Shown: positions 45,911-60,040, counted from the stretch's first letter. The stretch is DNA of 64,000 nt from Patella vulgata (GCF_932274485.2 NC_065879.2:17596591-17660590), one strand, 5' to 3'. Notes: generated by a model from the sequence alone, not told the origin. Numbers and translations are program-made.

Positions 45911-47113
45911 GATATTCAATGGATTAGAACATTTAATTGGTTAACGTTAAAATGGACGTCAATCAATGATTGAACTGACAATCAAGACTTTGTTTTATTA
46001 TCATGGCAATGGTACTTGACATTGTCAAAACTTCAAACACTCATAACTTCACTCAGAATAAAGTAATTTGATTGAAATTTTCATTACCGGAATATTCATG
46101 TTTCATCATTTTGAACTATTAAAGCAAAAACCAGCAACTCATTATCATACACAAGGCTTGCACACAACAACGATTATTTGTTGCCCACATTCTGACGAAT
46201 CAGTCAGACAGGAAATTTAAATCACACCATGCAAATCCATTAAATGACTTATTTGAAATTCAAAGATTTTACGACACCTTTATTCCTCTTTAATGTCATT
46301 ACAAAGATGCTTTTTTTAACTAATCAATTTTTGTTTCTTAAAATAATATCAAAATTCAGAATAAAATTCAAATTCATGGTAAATTTGGCGATGCAGGTTC
46401 TTGAGAAAAAATACTTCTCGACTTAACGACCGCCTATAAAGATAACTTATGATCTCGTGATAATCTCTAAAAGTTTTTTTTTGTCCAATTTTTTCTACAG
46501 CAAATGGAAATGAATGTAAAATCATGAGTATATTTATGCCATGAAGCACAACGGAGCATGGAGATAAATCAATTTGTAAGTTAATTTTGTAAAATTGCCA
46601 CGAAAAGGCTAAAAAAAAAAAAAATGTGTTTGAAAACGAATAATAATAATTTTTTGATTCAGAGAGTTAGTGTTGTGGAAATTGTTTTTTTTTTTTTCAA
46701 TTGCGGTTGAAATTGTAATTTTTGCTGCAGAGCAGTGATTAAGACTTTCTAATGGAGAGGAATAAATCAAAAAAATCGTGTTGTCAGATTCTAAACTAAA
46801 ATCAATTCAAATGTTATTTCGTTTACATGAAAATTCCATCCAATTTTAAACGATTGGTTCTTAATCTGGCTTCTGACAAATACTCCCTGAATAATCGAGA
46901 TTCTTCAACACCAAAATCCATTAGTCTCAGAGTGATTTCTACAGCTAGCTCGCAGCAGACACCCTTTTTAAAACTCAGATTTTTGATAGATGGAAAGTCA
47001 TCCAATCTGACTGATTGTCCACAAAAAGGAGTTGTGAAACCAATAACTCAATAATTGTGTACTTTTTAAAGCTTAGTCTAGTTTAAACATTACACAGACG
47101 AAAACCAAATCTG

Positions 47114-47300
47114 ATTGAAATGAAATGAAATGGTGAACATCCTACTGTTCTGCTCCGACTGGGATAACGAAGACGGGCAAACGCCATACTGTTGTGTGCT
47201 ATGAGGGAAATTTTGCTCAGATAGCAGCAATACGGCTTATTGAATTCCAACTGCCAAGGCACTTAGTTTTTCATCCCAACCAAACAACTAGACACTGGAT
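47114..47300 (-). mobile_element. SINE B partial copy
   Basis: aaatgaaatggtgaacatcctac, gggaaattttgctcagatag, aattccaactgccaagg; internal deletion. Confidence 0.78.
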
Positions 47301-49031
47301 AATGAAGCTTTAGAGCTATACACAGCCAGCTCTTTATCTAATCTTGCATAATGTATCTCTAAGTAGGCATGCTGAGTTATGTTTCAAGAAGAAAACCACA
47401 ATGGAAATATGGAAAGAGCCTTATTTCAACATCTCGCTTATTAACTTCATTTCACGCAAGAGAATTAAACGAAATGAAATGCTGGTATATTTTGGATTAG
47501 TGATTTTGATGCCAGGTTTTACTGGTCATTGACAGGGGTGTATGTGTAGCTTCTAGCATTTTGAGAAACAGATATTGTAGATTGTTATCAGAAAATTACA
47601 TCACTGTAACAATATTGATAATCATGTAATTAATTTCCAAGTAGATTCTCTATCCTGACAGAAAACAGAAATGCATTGAACTTCATCTGGCAGTCAATGT
47701 GGATAGAACCCATTTAACCCTTTGGCACTTGATACATGTAAATATTGACTACCCCAAGTGATATATTATACCAGTATATCCCTCAACTGTCTGAAACTGC
47801 TGTTCCTTTGACCGCCTCAAACTATCACAGAACCATGTACTATATATAGTTCTTGCAGCGACAATAGCAGTTATGGGCGGTCTAAGGAGCCCTATTTAGG
47901 ATGGTTTGGGGTGGTCTCAGGGTGGTTTGGGCTTGTCCAACGATCCCCAGTTAGTGTTATTTGTGGCTGTCTAAGGAGCCGACCCAAAGACAGCCCCCCA
48001 CCCCCACATCTCTCAAGTAAAGTCCCCCAAATTAAAAAGCTCAGTATATTACACATTATGCGTCCCTATCTGAAATTCCATTATGTCATCATTCTTCCAC
48101 TCCGCTGTGATCTTATACTATCTCATCACTATCATATAATATTCATGGTTATAGTGACCCCCACCCCCACCACTTACTAGTACCACTAGTGCATGCTGTA
48201 GGACTAGTGAATTGGCTCTCTTTCACGCACAAGAATTTGCTCCCAGCAATGATCGCAAATGCCAGAAAATTGACTTAAATTTTCTAGGTGGGCAAATCCT
48301 CTCCCCCATCCACCCTCTTCTTGTTGCTCTTGCATACAGTGCTCCATGGAAGCCCCTCTGTCACCTCTATCACAAAAATCCGGGCTATGGCACTTGCTTC
48401 TCCAGTCCTTATGTTTTGCCATATCTAATTGATGGGCCTGTATTTGATCCTATGAATCTAAGTCATGAGATTATCAGCATAGATTTTTTGATTTTATTTT
48501 CTTAATTAATATTAAAAAATCAATCCGAGTACATTTTAAAGTGGATTAAGCCGTAGGCAAGTACTTTTGTTTTTTAAATTAAGCTTTTTCCTAAAAAAAT
48601 AACAAGAAACATTTTAACAAATGTTCGCAATCAGATAACCAAATTGGTATGGCCTTACATAGAATTTGCTGAAATCAATAAACTAGGACATAAGCGTTTT
48701 ATACACATCAATTGATGTTTCTGAAGGAGCAAAGAAAATTGTGAATGAGTTGAAATTGTTTTTTTTTTATATATTTGTAACAATTAACGATTATTTCTGT
48801 TATAACATGTAGCAGGTGGTTGGGTTTCTTCCTCCTAGTAAATATTCTTCTTTATTATTTAATATAGTGCACCTCTCACTTTCTTGTAACAATGTTATAG
48901 GTTAGAAGCGCTACATGGGCTGATACAAACCCTCAGGATGTTTCAAGGCTGACATGGAAAGTACATGTACGCCTATTAACAGGATGTAGCAAAAAAAAAA
49001 AACCCCGCAAGGTTGATCCTTGTGAACATAA

Positions 49032-49192
49032 ATGAAATGGGGTTTAACGACTTACAGTTCTGTATCGACTGGGTTAATGAAGGCATAAGCATGAGGATAT
49101 TACTAAGACCCTTAATTGATAGCTGCGTCTTTCTTCGAATGGAAACTGCCAAGATGTGCAAGCCAACATGTATGAGACCTTGGTTTTTCATT
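49032..49192 (-). mobile_element. SINE B partial copy
   Basis: aaatggggtttaacgactta, gggttaatgaaggcataagc, ccttggtttttca; worn. Confidence 0.72.
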
Positions 49193-49197
49193 ATTAA

Positions 49198-49514
49198 ACA
49201 TACATTATGCAAGAGCTAAATCTGTCTATTGCAGGTCTTTCTTTAGGCCTGAAATGTTATCTAAATTATTAATTAGACATTAAATTAACCTATCCAGACC
49301 AAAATCAACTCTAGATGGCATCGCTAGCCTGCGATCTTGAGTGGATTATGAGCCGATTTACTGCATAACTTTCCTTAACTATTTATCGATTAAATGGATA
49401 ATCGAGACTATGCTGTTTATCGTACTGACTTTAGTAATGATGATCGAGGCTAGGTAGAAATTTCAATCGCTTAGTTCTCGGTTCATAGTGGATCAATTTG
49501 AATTAAATGTATCT
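49198..49514 (+). mobile_element. M1 MITE copy
   Basis: TTAA at 49194-49197 and 49515-49518. It lies between a SINE B part and a SINE A part. Confidence 0.75.
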
Positions 49515-49676
49515 TTAACAGTGGGAGGAAACCAGAAGACCCAGAGAAAACCCATGAGGTTAGGCAGATGACCCTACTTCTTGTCACATACAAGTGTGGG
49601 ATCGAAACCATGCCACGTGACTCAGTGACAGACCTTATGATCTAAAGCACACTAGTTAGACCACTTGACCACTAAA
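49515..49676 (-). mobile_element. SINE A partial copy
   Basis: Central and head parts (acagtgggaggaaaccagaag, gacagaccttatgatctaaa). Confidence 0.78.
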
Positions 49677-50292
49677 CAAAGATGGCTGGGACAAAATGGG
49701 AATAAATATGTTTAGTTCAAGTAGATGGCAAACAATCATTGCAATTTGTATGATTACCAAAACAACTTTAAATAGAAATGGAATAAATTCTGTTTTTTTC
49801 TACGTGCATTATAAAAATTACGGTTTATTATGTAATCACAATTGAAGGCTACAAAAACAACTTAATGTGGAAATATTGTAAACAGAATTTGTCTCTGATG
49901 ACCATCGTCAGGTTTTCAGATAATCATAATATGTACATGGACCCACTCAATGCTTTATTATAAAATATTGTCGGCATGGTAATCATGTTTTGACAGTTAC
50001 ACGTTGGATCGGGATTTAATTGGTACTACCTCACAGTTTTTATCCAATGATATGATGTGTTACAAAATCTTCTAGCTGAACTGATCACAATAAGGCTTAT
50101 GTGGAATTATTACCAAAGCCAGATTTTATATTGCGCTTGTCAATTTGGATTTTGTTACAAGAAAATATGTGGGTGATTGTGTACTTTAGAAATGTGTTAT
50201 AAAATCATTCTAATATAGACAAATCGTTTTATAAAACTCCCTTAAGATGCACTAATGCCAACCGTGCCAAATGGGACATCATATAGAAATAA

Positions 50293-50580
50293 GGGAGAGA
50301 GAGAGAGAAAGAGAAATGGGGTTAAACATCCACTCGACACAAACTAGGTCATTTTGGGACTAACATATAGTTCAATTTTATTTCACTAATTTGCTTGCGC
50401 ATAGGCATCTTTAGCAGTTGGAGGAAACCTGGGAACCCAGAGAAGACCCACAAAGTTTGACAGGCGGCTCTTCTTCTTGTCACGTACATGTGGAGTATCA
50501 AAACCATGCCAATTGACTCAATGAAAGATCTTATGAGTTTACACGCACACGTTAAACCACTAAACCACCCAATTCCCCAA
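50293..50580 (-). mobile_element. SINE A, near full length with (GA)n
   Basis: gagagagagagaaagagaaa then full body to accacccaattcccc. Confidence 0.87.
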
Positions 50581-50904
50581 ATAAAAATAAGAATTCATCC
50601 AAAATGGGGTTTAACAGCTCGCCAACACAACATTTCTAGTTGAAGAGTCCACAGCCCACAAACAATCACAGGACTACTATATGACTGAAACATAGCACAA
50701 ATTAACTGAAAATCATTGGACTGGATTGGAATGACAGCACAAATAAACTGAAAATCATCGGACTGGACTGGAATGGGGTTTAACTTCTTGTCAACAAATT
50801 CTAGTTGGAGAGTCCAAGGCCACCAGACAAATCATAGGAACACTGCTGAATGAACACAGTACACAAACTAGTCTTGATGTGTCATATTTTTAACAGGGTG
50901 GGGG

Positions 50905-51123
50905 TGGGTTCCCCCTTGACAGGGGTGTAGGGTGGAGGGCCTGACATGGGACAATGTCTAGTTGTTCGGATGAAATGAAAAACTAAGGTCCTGTGTATTG
51001 GCGTGCATGTAAAAGAACCCTTGACAGTTGGAATTTGCCTCATAGCACACTGTATGGCGTATGCCAGTCTTCATTATTCCAGTATGAGCAGGACAGTCGG
51101 CCATTAAACCCAATTTCATTTCA
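50905..51123 (+). mobile_element. SINE B, plus orientation
   Basis: tagttgttcggatgaaatgaaaaac, ggcgtgcatgtaaaagaacc, ctcatagcacactgtatgg and an atttcatttcattt tail. Confidence 0.83.
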
Positions 51124-51139
51124 TTTCTATAAATATTAC

Positions 51140-51445
51140 CTTATAAACCACATATGTATATTAACCTCCAAATCTTATCACCTCTAACCGTATAAATATT
51201 AATCTTTAAACTTTATTAACTTCCAAACGCTACAGATATAAACCTCTAAACCTTTTTATCCACCTTAAACCTTATAAATATCTACCTCTAAACCTTTCAA
51301 ATATTAACCTCCAAGCCTTACAAATATTTACCTCTAAACCTTTCAAAATATTAACCCCCAAACTTAATAAATATTTACCTCTAAACCTTTCAAATATTAA
51401 CCTCCAAACCTTACATATACATTAACCTCCACATCCTGCAAATAT
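51140..51445. repeat. About 45-bp minisatellite
   Basis: Units of aacctctaaacctttcaaat and attaacctccaaaccttac. Confidence 0.82.
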
Positions 51446-51680
51446 TAATCTCTAAGCAAAAAAAAAAACTTTATTATTGTAATAACCATGAAACATATCA
51501 GTCAATTTCAGTCTATGGGACATACTTGATTTACCCGTGACAGTAACCAATCTTAATAACAGCAGTTCTACATATCGATATCGGCAGCTTTTATTCTCGT
51601 ATCCGCTATCAATATTTCTTGTTTACACTACATGTTGACATATCCATAATGAAAATTGATATTCTAAAAATTTAATTACG

Positions 51681-51824
51681 CAATGTTTGTCGTAAAAATA
51701 TAAAAAAACTCTTGCGAGATAATTATCAACGCCATTTTTCATCGATTAAAAAATGTGGTAAAAAACCTAACAATACTGAGAATAAGGGTAAGATAATTGT
51801 TAATCTTGAGTTGTTACTAATATG

Positions 51825-51872
<48 letters not shown>

Positions 51873-52797
51873 GAGAGAGATATGTGGTTTAATTCATTAC
51901 TACCTAGGTCATATCTTGACTAACTACAGAATCTTATTTCAATTATTTTATTTCAAGGGTCTTCCGAAGGAAAAATGGCGTACCAAAATAAAATCCCATG
52001 AGGTTAGGCAGACGAGTTAACTCTTTGCGACAAATTACTTATATCATAGTGTATTTGGCAAATATTTTGATTATTGCAAGCATGGTTTTCTATGTGAATG
52101 TAGATTTGCCAAAGAAAATATCCTGATCTAGATTCCGCTTTAAACTAAGAAATTGCTTATTAGAAATTAACACAATAATTTACTTAACATGCTCCTCAAC
52201 GCTTTTCATTACTTTATTAACGAGAAGATAATGTACAACTCGACCCTGCGTGATCTTCCCTCCACAAATTACAGTCTGTGTATTATGCTGTAACCTCGAT
52301 AATATAAGATTGATTGTTGAGGTGACGAGGAAACAATGCACAAATCATGTTTCACAATAATCAGTGATCGTGTCAATATCAAAATAATATTTATTCAGTT
52401 TCACATCAAGAAATTCAATTATGATGGCATGTTGTCTTCCAGAATATTATTGTGGTGGTTTTTACATCATACTTAAAAGCAGTATTTTAAGACAAATCAA
52501 TTGATTTTTATGTTCAGAGTAAAAGTAAACATTACAAAATAACTTTTATTGTTATTTCAGGAAAACCAATGTTTTAACACCTATCTATTTATCTTATCGA
52601 TGCAATCTTTGAATTCTGACGTCATCAAAATAAAAAGTATGCCAAGTTTTTACGCAATGTTTGTCGTAAAAATATAAAAAACTCTTGCGAGATAATTATC
52701 AAAGCCATTTTTCATCAATTAAAAAATGTGGTAAAAAACCTAACAATACTGAGAATAAGGGTAAGATAATTGTTAATCTTGAGTTGTTACTAATATG

Positions 52798-52845
<48 letters not shown>

Positions 52846-53622
52846 GAGAGATATGTGGTTTAATTCATTACTACCTAGGTCATATCTTGACTAACTACAG
52901 AATTTTATTTCAATTATTTTATTTCAAGGGTCTTCCGAAGGAAAAATGGCGTACCAAAATAAAATCCCATGAGGTTAGGCAGACGAGTTAACTCTTTGCG
53001 ACAAATTACTTATATCATAGTGTATTTGGCAAATATTTTGATTATTGCAAGCATGGTTTTCTATGTGAATGTAGATTTGCCAAAGAAAATATCCTGATCT
53101 AGATTCCGCTTTAAACTAATAAAATTGCTTATTAGAAATTAACACGATAATTTACTAAACATGCTCCTCGACGCTTTTCATTACTTTATTAACGAGAGGA
53201 TAATGTACAACTCGACCCTGCGTGATCTTCCCTCCACAAATTACAGTCTGTGTATTATGCTGTAACCTCGATAATATAAGATTGATTGTTGAGGTGACGA
53301 GGAAACAATGCACAAATCATGTTTCACAATAATCAGTGATCGTGTCAATATCAAAATAATATTTATTCAGTTTCACATCAAGAAATTCAATTATGATGGC
53401 ATGTTGTCTTCCAGAATATTATTGTGGTGGTTTTTACATCATACTTAAAAGCAGTATTTTAAGACAAATCAATTGATTTTTATGTTCAGAGTAAAAGTAA
53501 ACATTACAAAATAACTTTTATTGTTATTTCAGGAAAACCAATGTTTTAACACCTATCTATTTATCTTATAAATGCAATCTTTGAATTCTGACGTCATCAA
53601 AATAAAAAGTATGCCAAGTTTT
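51681..53622. repeat. Tandem duplication of a 0.97-kb unit
   Basis: Copy 1 is 51681-52654 and copy 2 is 52655-53622, in direct orientation. They differ at only a handful of positions by eye (for example an A-run length and an aacgcc/aaagcc change). Each unit holds a (GA)n tract with an internally deleted SINE A (51824-52020, 52798-52990). Confidence 0.95.
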
Positions 53623-53929
53623 ATGTCTATTGTACTTGCATTGGCGGAATCTTGGGCTATTTTCGAACAGCGTCATCCCAAGTAAGAAGAAGAACAAGTA
53701 ACGCTTGAGAACCAGTTCCCGCACAAAATAGATTTGTAACTGTTTACTGAGAAATATAAGATACATGTTCAATATCATAAAATGATATGATCAATATAAT
53801 CATTTATCAATTTCTTTTTTTAATACTCTTTCATTACATTCATTTTTATATCACAAAAAGATCAACACAATAAAATGATCCTGAAATTGTTTCATCCTAA
53901 GCAACTTCTAAATAAACATCATTTTCTAA

Positions 53930-54030
53930 TAAAAACTTAAAAAACATCGTTTTCTAACAAAAACGAAAATAAACATCAGTTTCTAATAAAAACTAAATAA
54001 ACATCATTTTCTAATAACAATTTCATAAAC
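53930..54030. repeat. 27-bp tandem repeat, 4 copies
   Basis: Units of aacatcattttctaataaaa. Confidence 0.8.
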
Positions 54031-54278
54031 TGCATCATATTCAGAGATTTGAGGCCACTCTTAATTAATGCTTTGTCGATGGGTGCTGATGGATAAAAAC
54101 TAACTTTCAATACTGCATTAAATGACTAGATGACCTGCAGCTGTAATGAGGCAATTTTCTGTATGTCAGGAACCAAGTTGGCACCCAACTGTGAGCTATA
54201 ACGATGTATAATACACCAGCATTTTATATTATAAGATTGCATTTACATATATTTTACCTAATCTCTTTCCAGAGTGAG

Positions 54279-54545
54279 ATAGAAATGGGGTTTGATGTCC
54301 ATCCAATACAAACTTGGTTATTTTGGGACTAACATATCGTACAATATTTATTTCAATAATTTGCTTGCGCACGGGGCTGAGCAGTGGGAGGAAATAGGAG
54401 GACCCAAAGAAAACCCATGAGGTTGTCAGACGATCCTACTGCTTGTCACTAATAAACTTGGGATCGAAACCATGCCACTTGACCCAATGACAGACCTTAG
54501 GATCTAAACTGCACAATTTAGACCAATCGGTCACACAATCCCCCA
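54279..54545 (-). mobile_element. SINE A, near full length
   Basis: gaaatggggtttgatgtcca through accaatcggtcacacaatcccc. Confidence 0.86.
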
Positions 54546-54968
54546 TAATACATCAGCAATACATTAGGTTGCGTTCACGTATAGTTTACACATTGCCAAA
54601 TAAGGTTCAGTGAATTATAACTGTTTTCTGCAACTGTGTTCTGTAAGCTGTTAATGGTCGCCTGTTTTAACCATTTCTATGATGTAATAAGACTAACATG
54701 ATATAACAGCATTTCATTGACAAACTTTAATCCTGTTTAAGCTTACATTGAATATTTTTCTAGAATAAAATGATATTATTGTAATATTATATAACTAAAT
54801 TATATTATTGTTGTTGTAGTATAACACAACAAAATTATATTATTGTAATTGTTATTGTAGTATTACATAACAAATGCTGAATTAAACAAAATAGAAAAAA
54901 CAAAAATTCAGGTAATCAGACAACTATAAAGTAGATGTTGACATCTTGAATCTTATATTACAAACAAC

Positions 54969-54970
<2 letters not shown>

Positions 54971-55007
<37 letters not shown>

Positions 55008-55105
55008 GAACCTCCACTCAACACATACTAGGTCATTTCGAGAACTATAATATGGTTCAATTTTATTTCAATAAATCGAAACCACTCCAGTTGACTCAAA
55101 TTACA
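54971..55105 (-). mobile_element. SINE A with (GA)n, internally deleted
   Basis: GA run, acctccactcaacacatactaggtc, then a jump from ttcaataaatcg to aaaccactccagttgactca. Confidence 0.78.
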
Positions 55106-55134
55106 AGCTTAAGACTAAAACCAAAAACCTTCAA

Positions 55135-55420
55135 ACTTTATACAACAAGCAATATAATTTAATCCTTATTTAGTGTTTTATTGAATTTTAAATCTTTCCC
55201 TACTTATTTTTTGTTTTTATTTAACCATTTTATACATCAAACAATACAATTTAATCCTATTTCTATGTTTCATTGAATTTTAAATCTTTCCCTACTTACT
55301 TTTGTTTTTATCTAACCATTTTATACAGCAAACATTGTATTTTAATCCAATGTCTTTAAGGAACTTATAAAATCTTTTCTTGGTTTTTATAAAACCATTT
55401 TAAACAACAAACACAGACAG
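55135..55420. repeat. About 118-bp tandem repeat, 2.4 copies
   Basis: Shared tgaattttaaatctttccct and taaccattttatacatcaaac. Confidence 0.75.
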
Positions 55421-56392
55421 AGAAAATTATACTGACGTAAATGAAAAACAAGAACTGTTTTTTCTGGATTTTTGTGTAATCATTATTTTATGGTAATCAG
55501 GCCTGAACGATTTTCTCTTGTATAAAGACATGTTCAGTCTTATTACTACATCCTGTTCGAGATATTAACTCAACAAGATTCAGATAATAACAGATCCAAG
55601 GTTTGATTGTACATGTTCACGAAGTGTCAACAGTGATTAATTTACTAAACAAGACGTTAGGACGGAAGTATTCTGTCCTTCAGAGTTCTGTCAAACACAA
55701 ATTCTCACATTCATCGTGATCAATAACCTCATAAGTAGAAAAAAGAAATTTAGAAATTCTGCACTTTTTATACAGGAAACAATTTATTCGCTTCTTCAGA
55801 AACATCACAACTGATCTTGATCAATTTCTATTGTGTCCCGAAAGAAAAACCATCTACGCTTGCGTCTGTACATGACCACTCTGCGAGATGGAATTGCGTG
55901 AAATAAAACATTCTTAACGGGAAGAAAAGATGTGGTTTAGCAGCGTTAAGAGGTTTTAAATTTAGTCAACTTGTCGAGAATCAGGGAGAAGGAGAGAATC
56001 GTTAGAAGTTTGTCGTTGTTTTCATTATCAAGGAATTGATCCGCGTAAAAGCGTCGCTGTGTAAAATTTCATAAAAACTTGGAGTAGTCACAATCAATAG
56101 TGTGATTAGAACGAACGGATGCAACAAACTTTCAGTCTCCTTGTGTCTTGTTTGTCCTGTAATTTGTAAAATACTGTTGAAGAATAACAGAAGATTTAAT
56201 TAGCGTTACTTCCTACGACCTCTGTCGCAGTATAACCTCCAAAGTTGAATTTCAGGTTAAAGTTGTTTCTGTACAATCAAATTCTTTTAATCTATAAAAG
56301 TTTTTTTTCAAAATACAAGTCATTCTGCACATGGAATACTGTTTTGTAATGTGGTCTTACTTCAGTTCACATCTGTTATACACAACCTTGCA

Positions 56393-56862
56393 ACTGAAAG
56401 CAACTGAGCGCCTCTTCCAACTCAAAGCAACTAGTTGCAGTCACTTGCACATGTTTAACTTTCTGCAACTCACTGCAACTAGCGGCAACTAGTTGCAGTC
56501 GACGTGTGTTCCTACAACGGGCGTCAACTCGTTTCCATGGAAATAAAATCACATGATAAGAGACATGTGTTATGTGAATTTCTAAATAAGCAAAATGGAA
56601 GCGAACAAAGACACCCAATTTCAAGTGTTGTTGATGTCGACAATAATATATTAATAGAATTGTGGCAAGACCGACCATGCCTTTGAGATGCTTCTTCTAA
56701 GGTATTTGCCATTTTGTTGATCATGTGATGAATAAATTAACAGTCATGTGTTAAGTAGAATCGCTATCAGTTCCGAATTCAGTTGTCAATAACATTGACA
56801 TAGCACACTTGCAACTGACTGCAACTAGTTGCTTTGAGTTGCAAAGTCAACATAAACCCACT
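56393..56862 (+). mobile_element. Harbinger-like MITE with MADF remnant
   Basis: Inverted arms at about 56418-56449 and 56808-56842 (caactcaaagcaactagttgc and its complement). The plus-strand frame at 56620-56685 encodes SSVVDVDNNILIELWQDRPCL and then a stop, which resembles the first helix of a MADF domain. Confidence 0.65.
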
Positions 56863-57651
56863 TTAAGATTGTAGAGGTTAAGTCCCATTACATTTCTAAC
56901 TTAAATATGATTATTCAATAAGAAGGTCCACAGAAACGTGTATAGTTTTCACAATAAAAAATAGACAAACATTTTATTTTCTCTCTCCTTCATCTCACCC
57001 TTCTCTCTCTCTCTGATCTGTTTATTGTAATGTCATGCTGACTGTACCTACACAATCCTACATGGATAATGACTTAAAGCCAACTGTTTCACGAATGTCA
57101 GAATTTTGATAAATATGTCTGCGTCTTTCATCCTAAAAGGACTTTCATTGGGTTTCTTTAATACCAGGTTTTACAAACCTTTTAACATGAATTCAATCAA
57201 TCAGTAGTTCAAAGACACTTTGATTCACAAAAGCCCAACATTTAAAGGTATAACTCTATTAATTCACCATCAGATGCTAACCTTTGACCTCTAGGGGTCA
57301 CAGAGGTCAACTTTTAACTCCTTCATACAGAGGAAATATATTTCGTTCATCAATCACTTAGGGAAGAAGTCAATTCATTAACCTGTCAAATACAATATAT
57401 TGATTTTTGTATTTTCCTCTGATCTGTAATAGCCGTATTTTAACAGATTATGACTAGAGGGATGATATATAAATATCCTACTAATTTATAGTTCCGTCCC
57501 TGTCTAGCCAAACACATCAACGTTATAACCTACTGATCTATGTCCACTTTCACAGGTATAATTATCTTAATTCATGATTTATTTCAATCACCTTATTCTG
57601 GGTACATGAAATATCATATCAAGTTTTCTTAGTTTTATCAGAAGAACTTAA

Positions 57652-59192
57652 GATGTATTATGTACGAGCTAAATCTACCTATTGCAGATCTTATTTTAGC
57701 TTATCATATTATCATATTGAGACATTTATTCAAATGACAAGCCCATAACTAACTCTCTAGATCATCGGATGGTTGAGATTCATATGGATGAAAGACAATC
57801 AGCATTTAAATATTTAATTCAACAGGCAGCTGCCATGCAAGATATGCCCACATTTTCGAACAGATGGACAGAGAAGAAACTAAAAAAGTTATTTTTCCTT
57901 CAATCAGGGGCCAATTATTATCCATGATGTTACGGTCCGACATGCAACAATATCAAAGGAACCAAGATCTTTGGGATATAAACATATACGTTTAAGTTTC
58001 ATTAAAATCAAATAAAAATTGTGACATCAGGGACCATAATCCATGAATTACAGTCCGATATGCGCAAATTTCGACAGGATTCAAGATCTGTTGGATATAA
58101 ACATATGTGTTAAGTTTCATTAAAATTGGATAAAAATTGTGACCTCTAGGTGTCCACAACCTTGGTATTACACACTTTTACACTATTTGCGTACGAGAAG
58201 CGACCATTTCACAAAATTCGAACAGTGATACATTTGAACGGTTTTAAAAATCAGATAAAAATTGTGACCTCTCTGGGGACCACAAGCTAAAAACACGTTT
58301 TTTCATACAATCAGGGGCCATAATTTGATATGGTCCGATATGCGCAAATATAGAAAGGAACCGAGATCTGTGGGCTATAAACATACATTTTGAGTTTCAT
58401 CAAAATGAGATAACAATTGTGATCCCTAGAGTGTCCTCAAGCTAAAAACGTGAATTTCCTACAATTAGAGGCCATAATTCATGAAGTTACGGTCCGATAC
58501 ATGCCAGTATTTAAAAGAGCAGGATCTTTGGGAGATAAACCTATATTTCAAGTTTCGTCAAATTGGACCAAGGCAACGACAATTTACGTCCATAAGGAAA
58601 TGTGGGTGTATAAAAATGGATAATCAAAATTTAATTTCAATTGTCAAGTAGGCCTACCATTGATACAATAATAAGCAATCTATGCTACAATTACAAACAC
58701 TGATAACTTCACTCAGAATACAATCTGATTAAAACACAGATCCTATTTCGTTTCGTTTTTATAGTTCCAAATTTTGTTTTACTTGTCTTTACTACACTTG
58801 GATCTGGAAGACTTGTTATTTAACTCGTGTTCTGCTTGAAATGAGGGGTCAGCCAATCAAATGGTCTGTCGAATCGAGTGTTTGACCTTTTTTGCTGTGG
58901 GTAATCCACTAGTAACATCAATGCTGATTGGTTAATCAAACGTCTGACATCATAGGTCAAAAGTCGGTCTTTTGACCCCTGACGTGACCTATCGCTATAA
59001 CTTGTCAGATATTTATGTAGCGTAGGTCATCGAAAGTATAAAAAAAAACGAAATGAAATATAGATCTGTATTTTAATCAGATTGCTCAGAATAAAGTAAT
59101 TTGAAGGAAATTTTCAACATTTTCATTATCTATTTTTAAAATATTATAGCAAGAACGGATATCTCTTTATCTAAATCTTACATAATGCATTT
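57652..59192 (+). mobile_element. M1 MITE interrupted by a satellite array
   Basis: Begins after TTAA with gatgtattatgtacgagcta and ends with the ttacataatgcat end. Interior M1 pieces sit on both sides of the array 57895-58580. Confidence 0.6.
57895..58580. repeat. Tandem repeat of about 150 bp, 4-5 copies
   Basis: Units contain caggggccataattcatga, gttacggtccgatatgcgca, agatctttgggatataaaca and agtttcattaaaatc. Confidence 0.82.
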
Positions 59193-59524
59193 TTATGGGT
59201 TCTTGCTATAAATGGATTCATAAAGTTATGTTATTTTCATTAAAAAAGTTTAATATGGATTGAAGAAATATCATATATATATCAAGTCACTTTATTTTCA
59301 TCAAAAAAGTTCAATCTGGGTTTATGAAACAGCTAATACCTTTAGACAGCGTATAAATCTATCCTTTTAACCTTGAAATAGACGAAAAAGCTGTAAAAGC
59401 ACAAAGTAATTTTAATGTAATATGAATGTATATAAAGTGGTTTATTTATATTCAATGTTTGAAACAAATTATTGTAATTTCTAATGAATTATGTTCGGTG
59501 AAATACTAGAACAGTCCAAATTGA

Positions 59525-60040
59525 AGAACCAGGTGGATCCATTTCTTGTACTGATTGAAATACCTTGTGGATCCGTCCCTTGTATATGTACTGATTGAAA
59601 ACGGGGTGGATCCGTCCCTTGTACTGTTTGAACAGCCAGGCGGATACCAATATGTCCCTTGCACTGATTGAACCACTACATGGATCCGCCCCCTTGTACT
59701 GATTGAACCACTACATGGATCCGCCCCTTGAACTGATTGAAATGAAGACAGGCATATGTTATACAGTCTTCTATGAGGCAAATTTTACCCAGACAGCATG
59801 CCAATGTGTACACATGACCTCAGTTTTTTTATACTATCCGAATGAAGATATGCTGTCCATTGCTATACCCTCCTTCCTGCACCACTAACAAAGGCGTAGG
59901 GGGGGGGGGGACCACACAGGAAAACACCAATGAACTTTCTTGGCAAATACTTGGATTAAACACGGGACCTCCATGTTAGCGCGCCATTGTCTTAATCAAT
60001 GGACAACTGTGACTCCCCTGTACTGATTGAACTACCAGGT
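59525..60040. repeat. About 45-bp minisatellite split by a SINE B
   Basis: Units of tggatccgtcccttgtactg and attgaa up to 59745. The unit resumes at about 60016 (ctgtactgattgaactacca) after the SINE. Confidence 0.83.
59738..60016 (-). mobile_element. SINE B inserted in minisatellite
   Basis: gaaatgaagacaggcatatg, aatgtgtacacatgacctca, and a worn head ending gactcccc. Confidence 0.8.

Noticed and set aside
48204-48505. Overlapping frames on both strands of 72-97 codons
   Set aside because: No domain recognised, no splice context, and open on both strands, which suggests chance composition.
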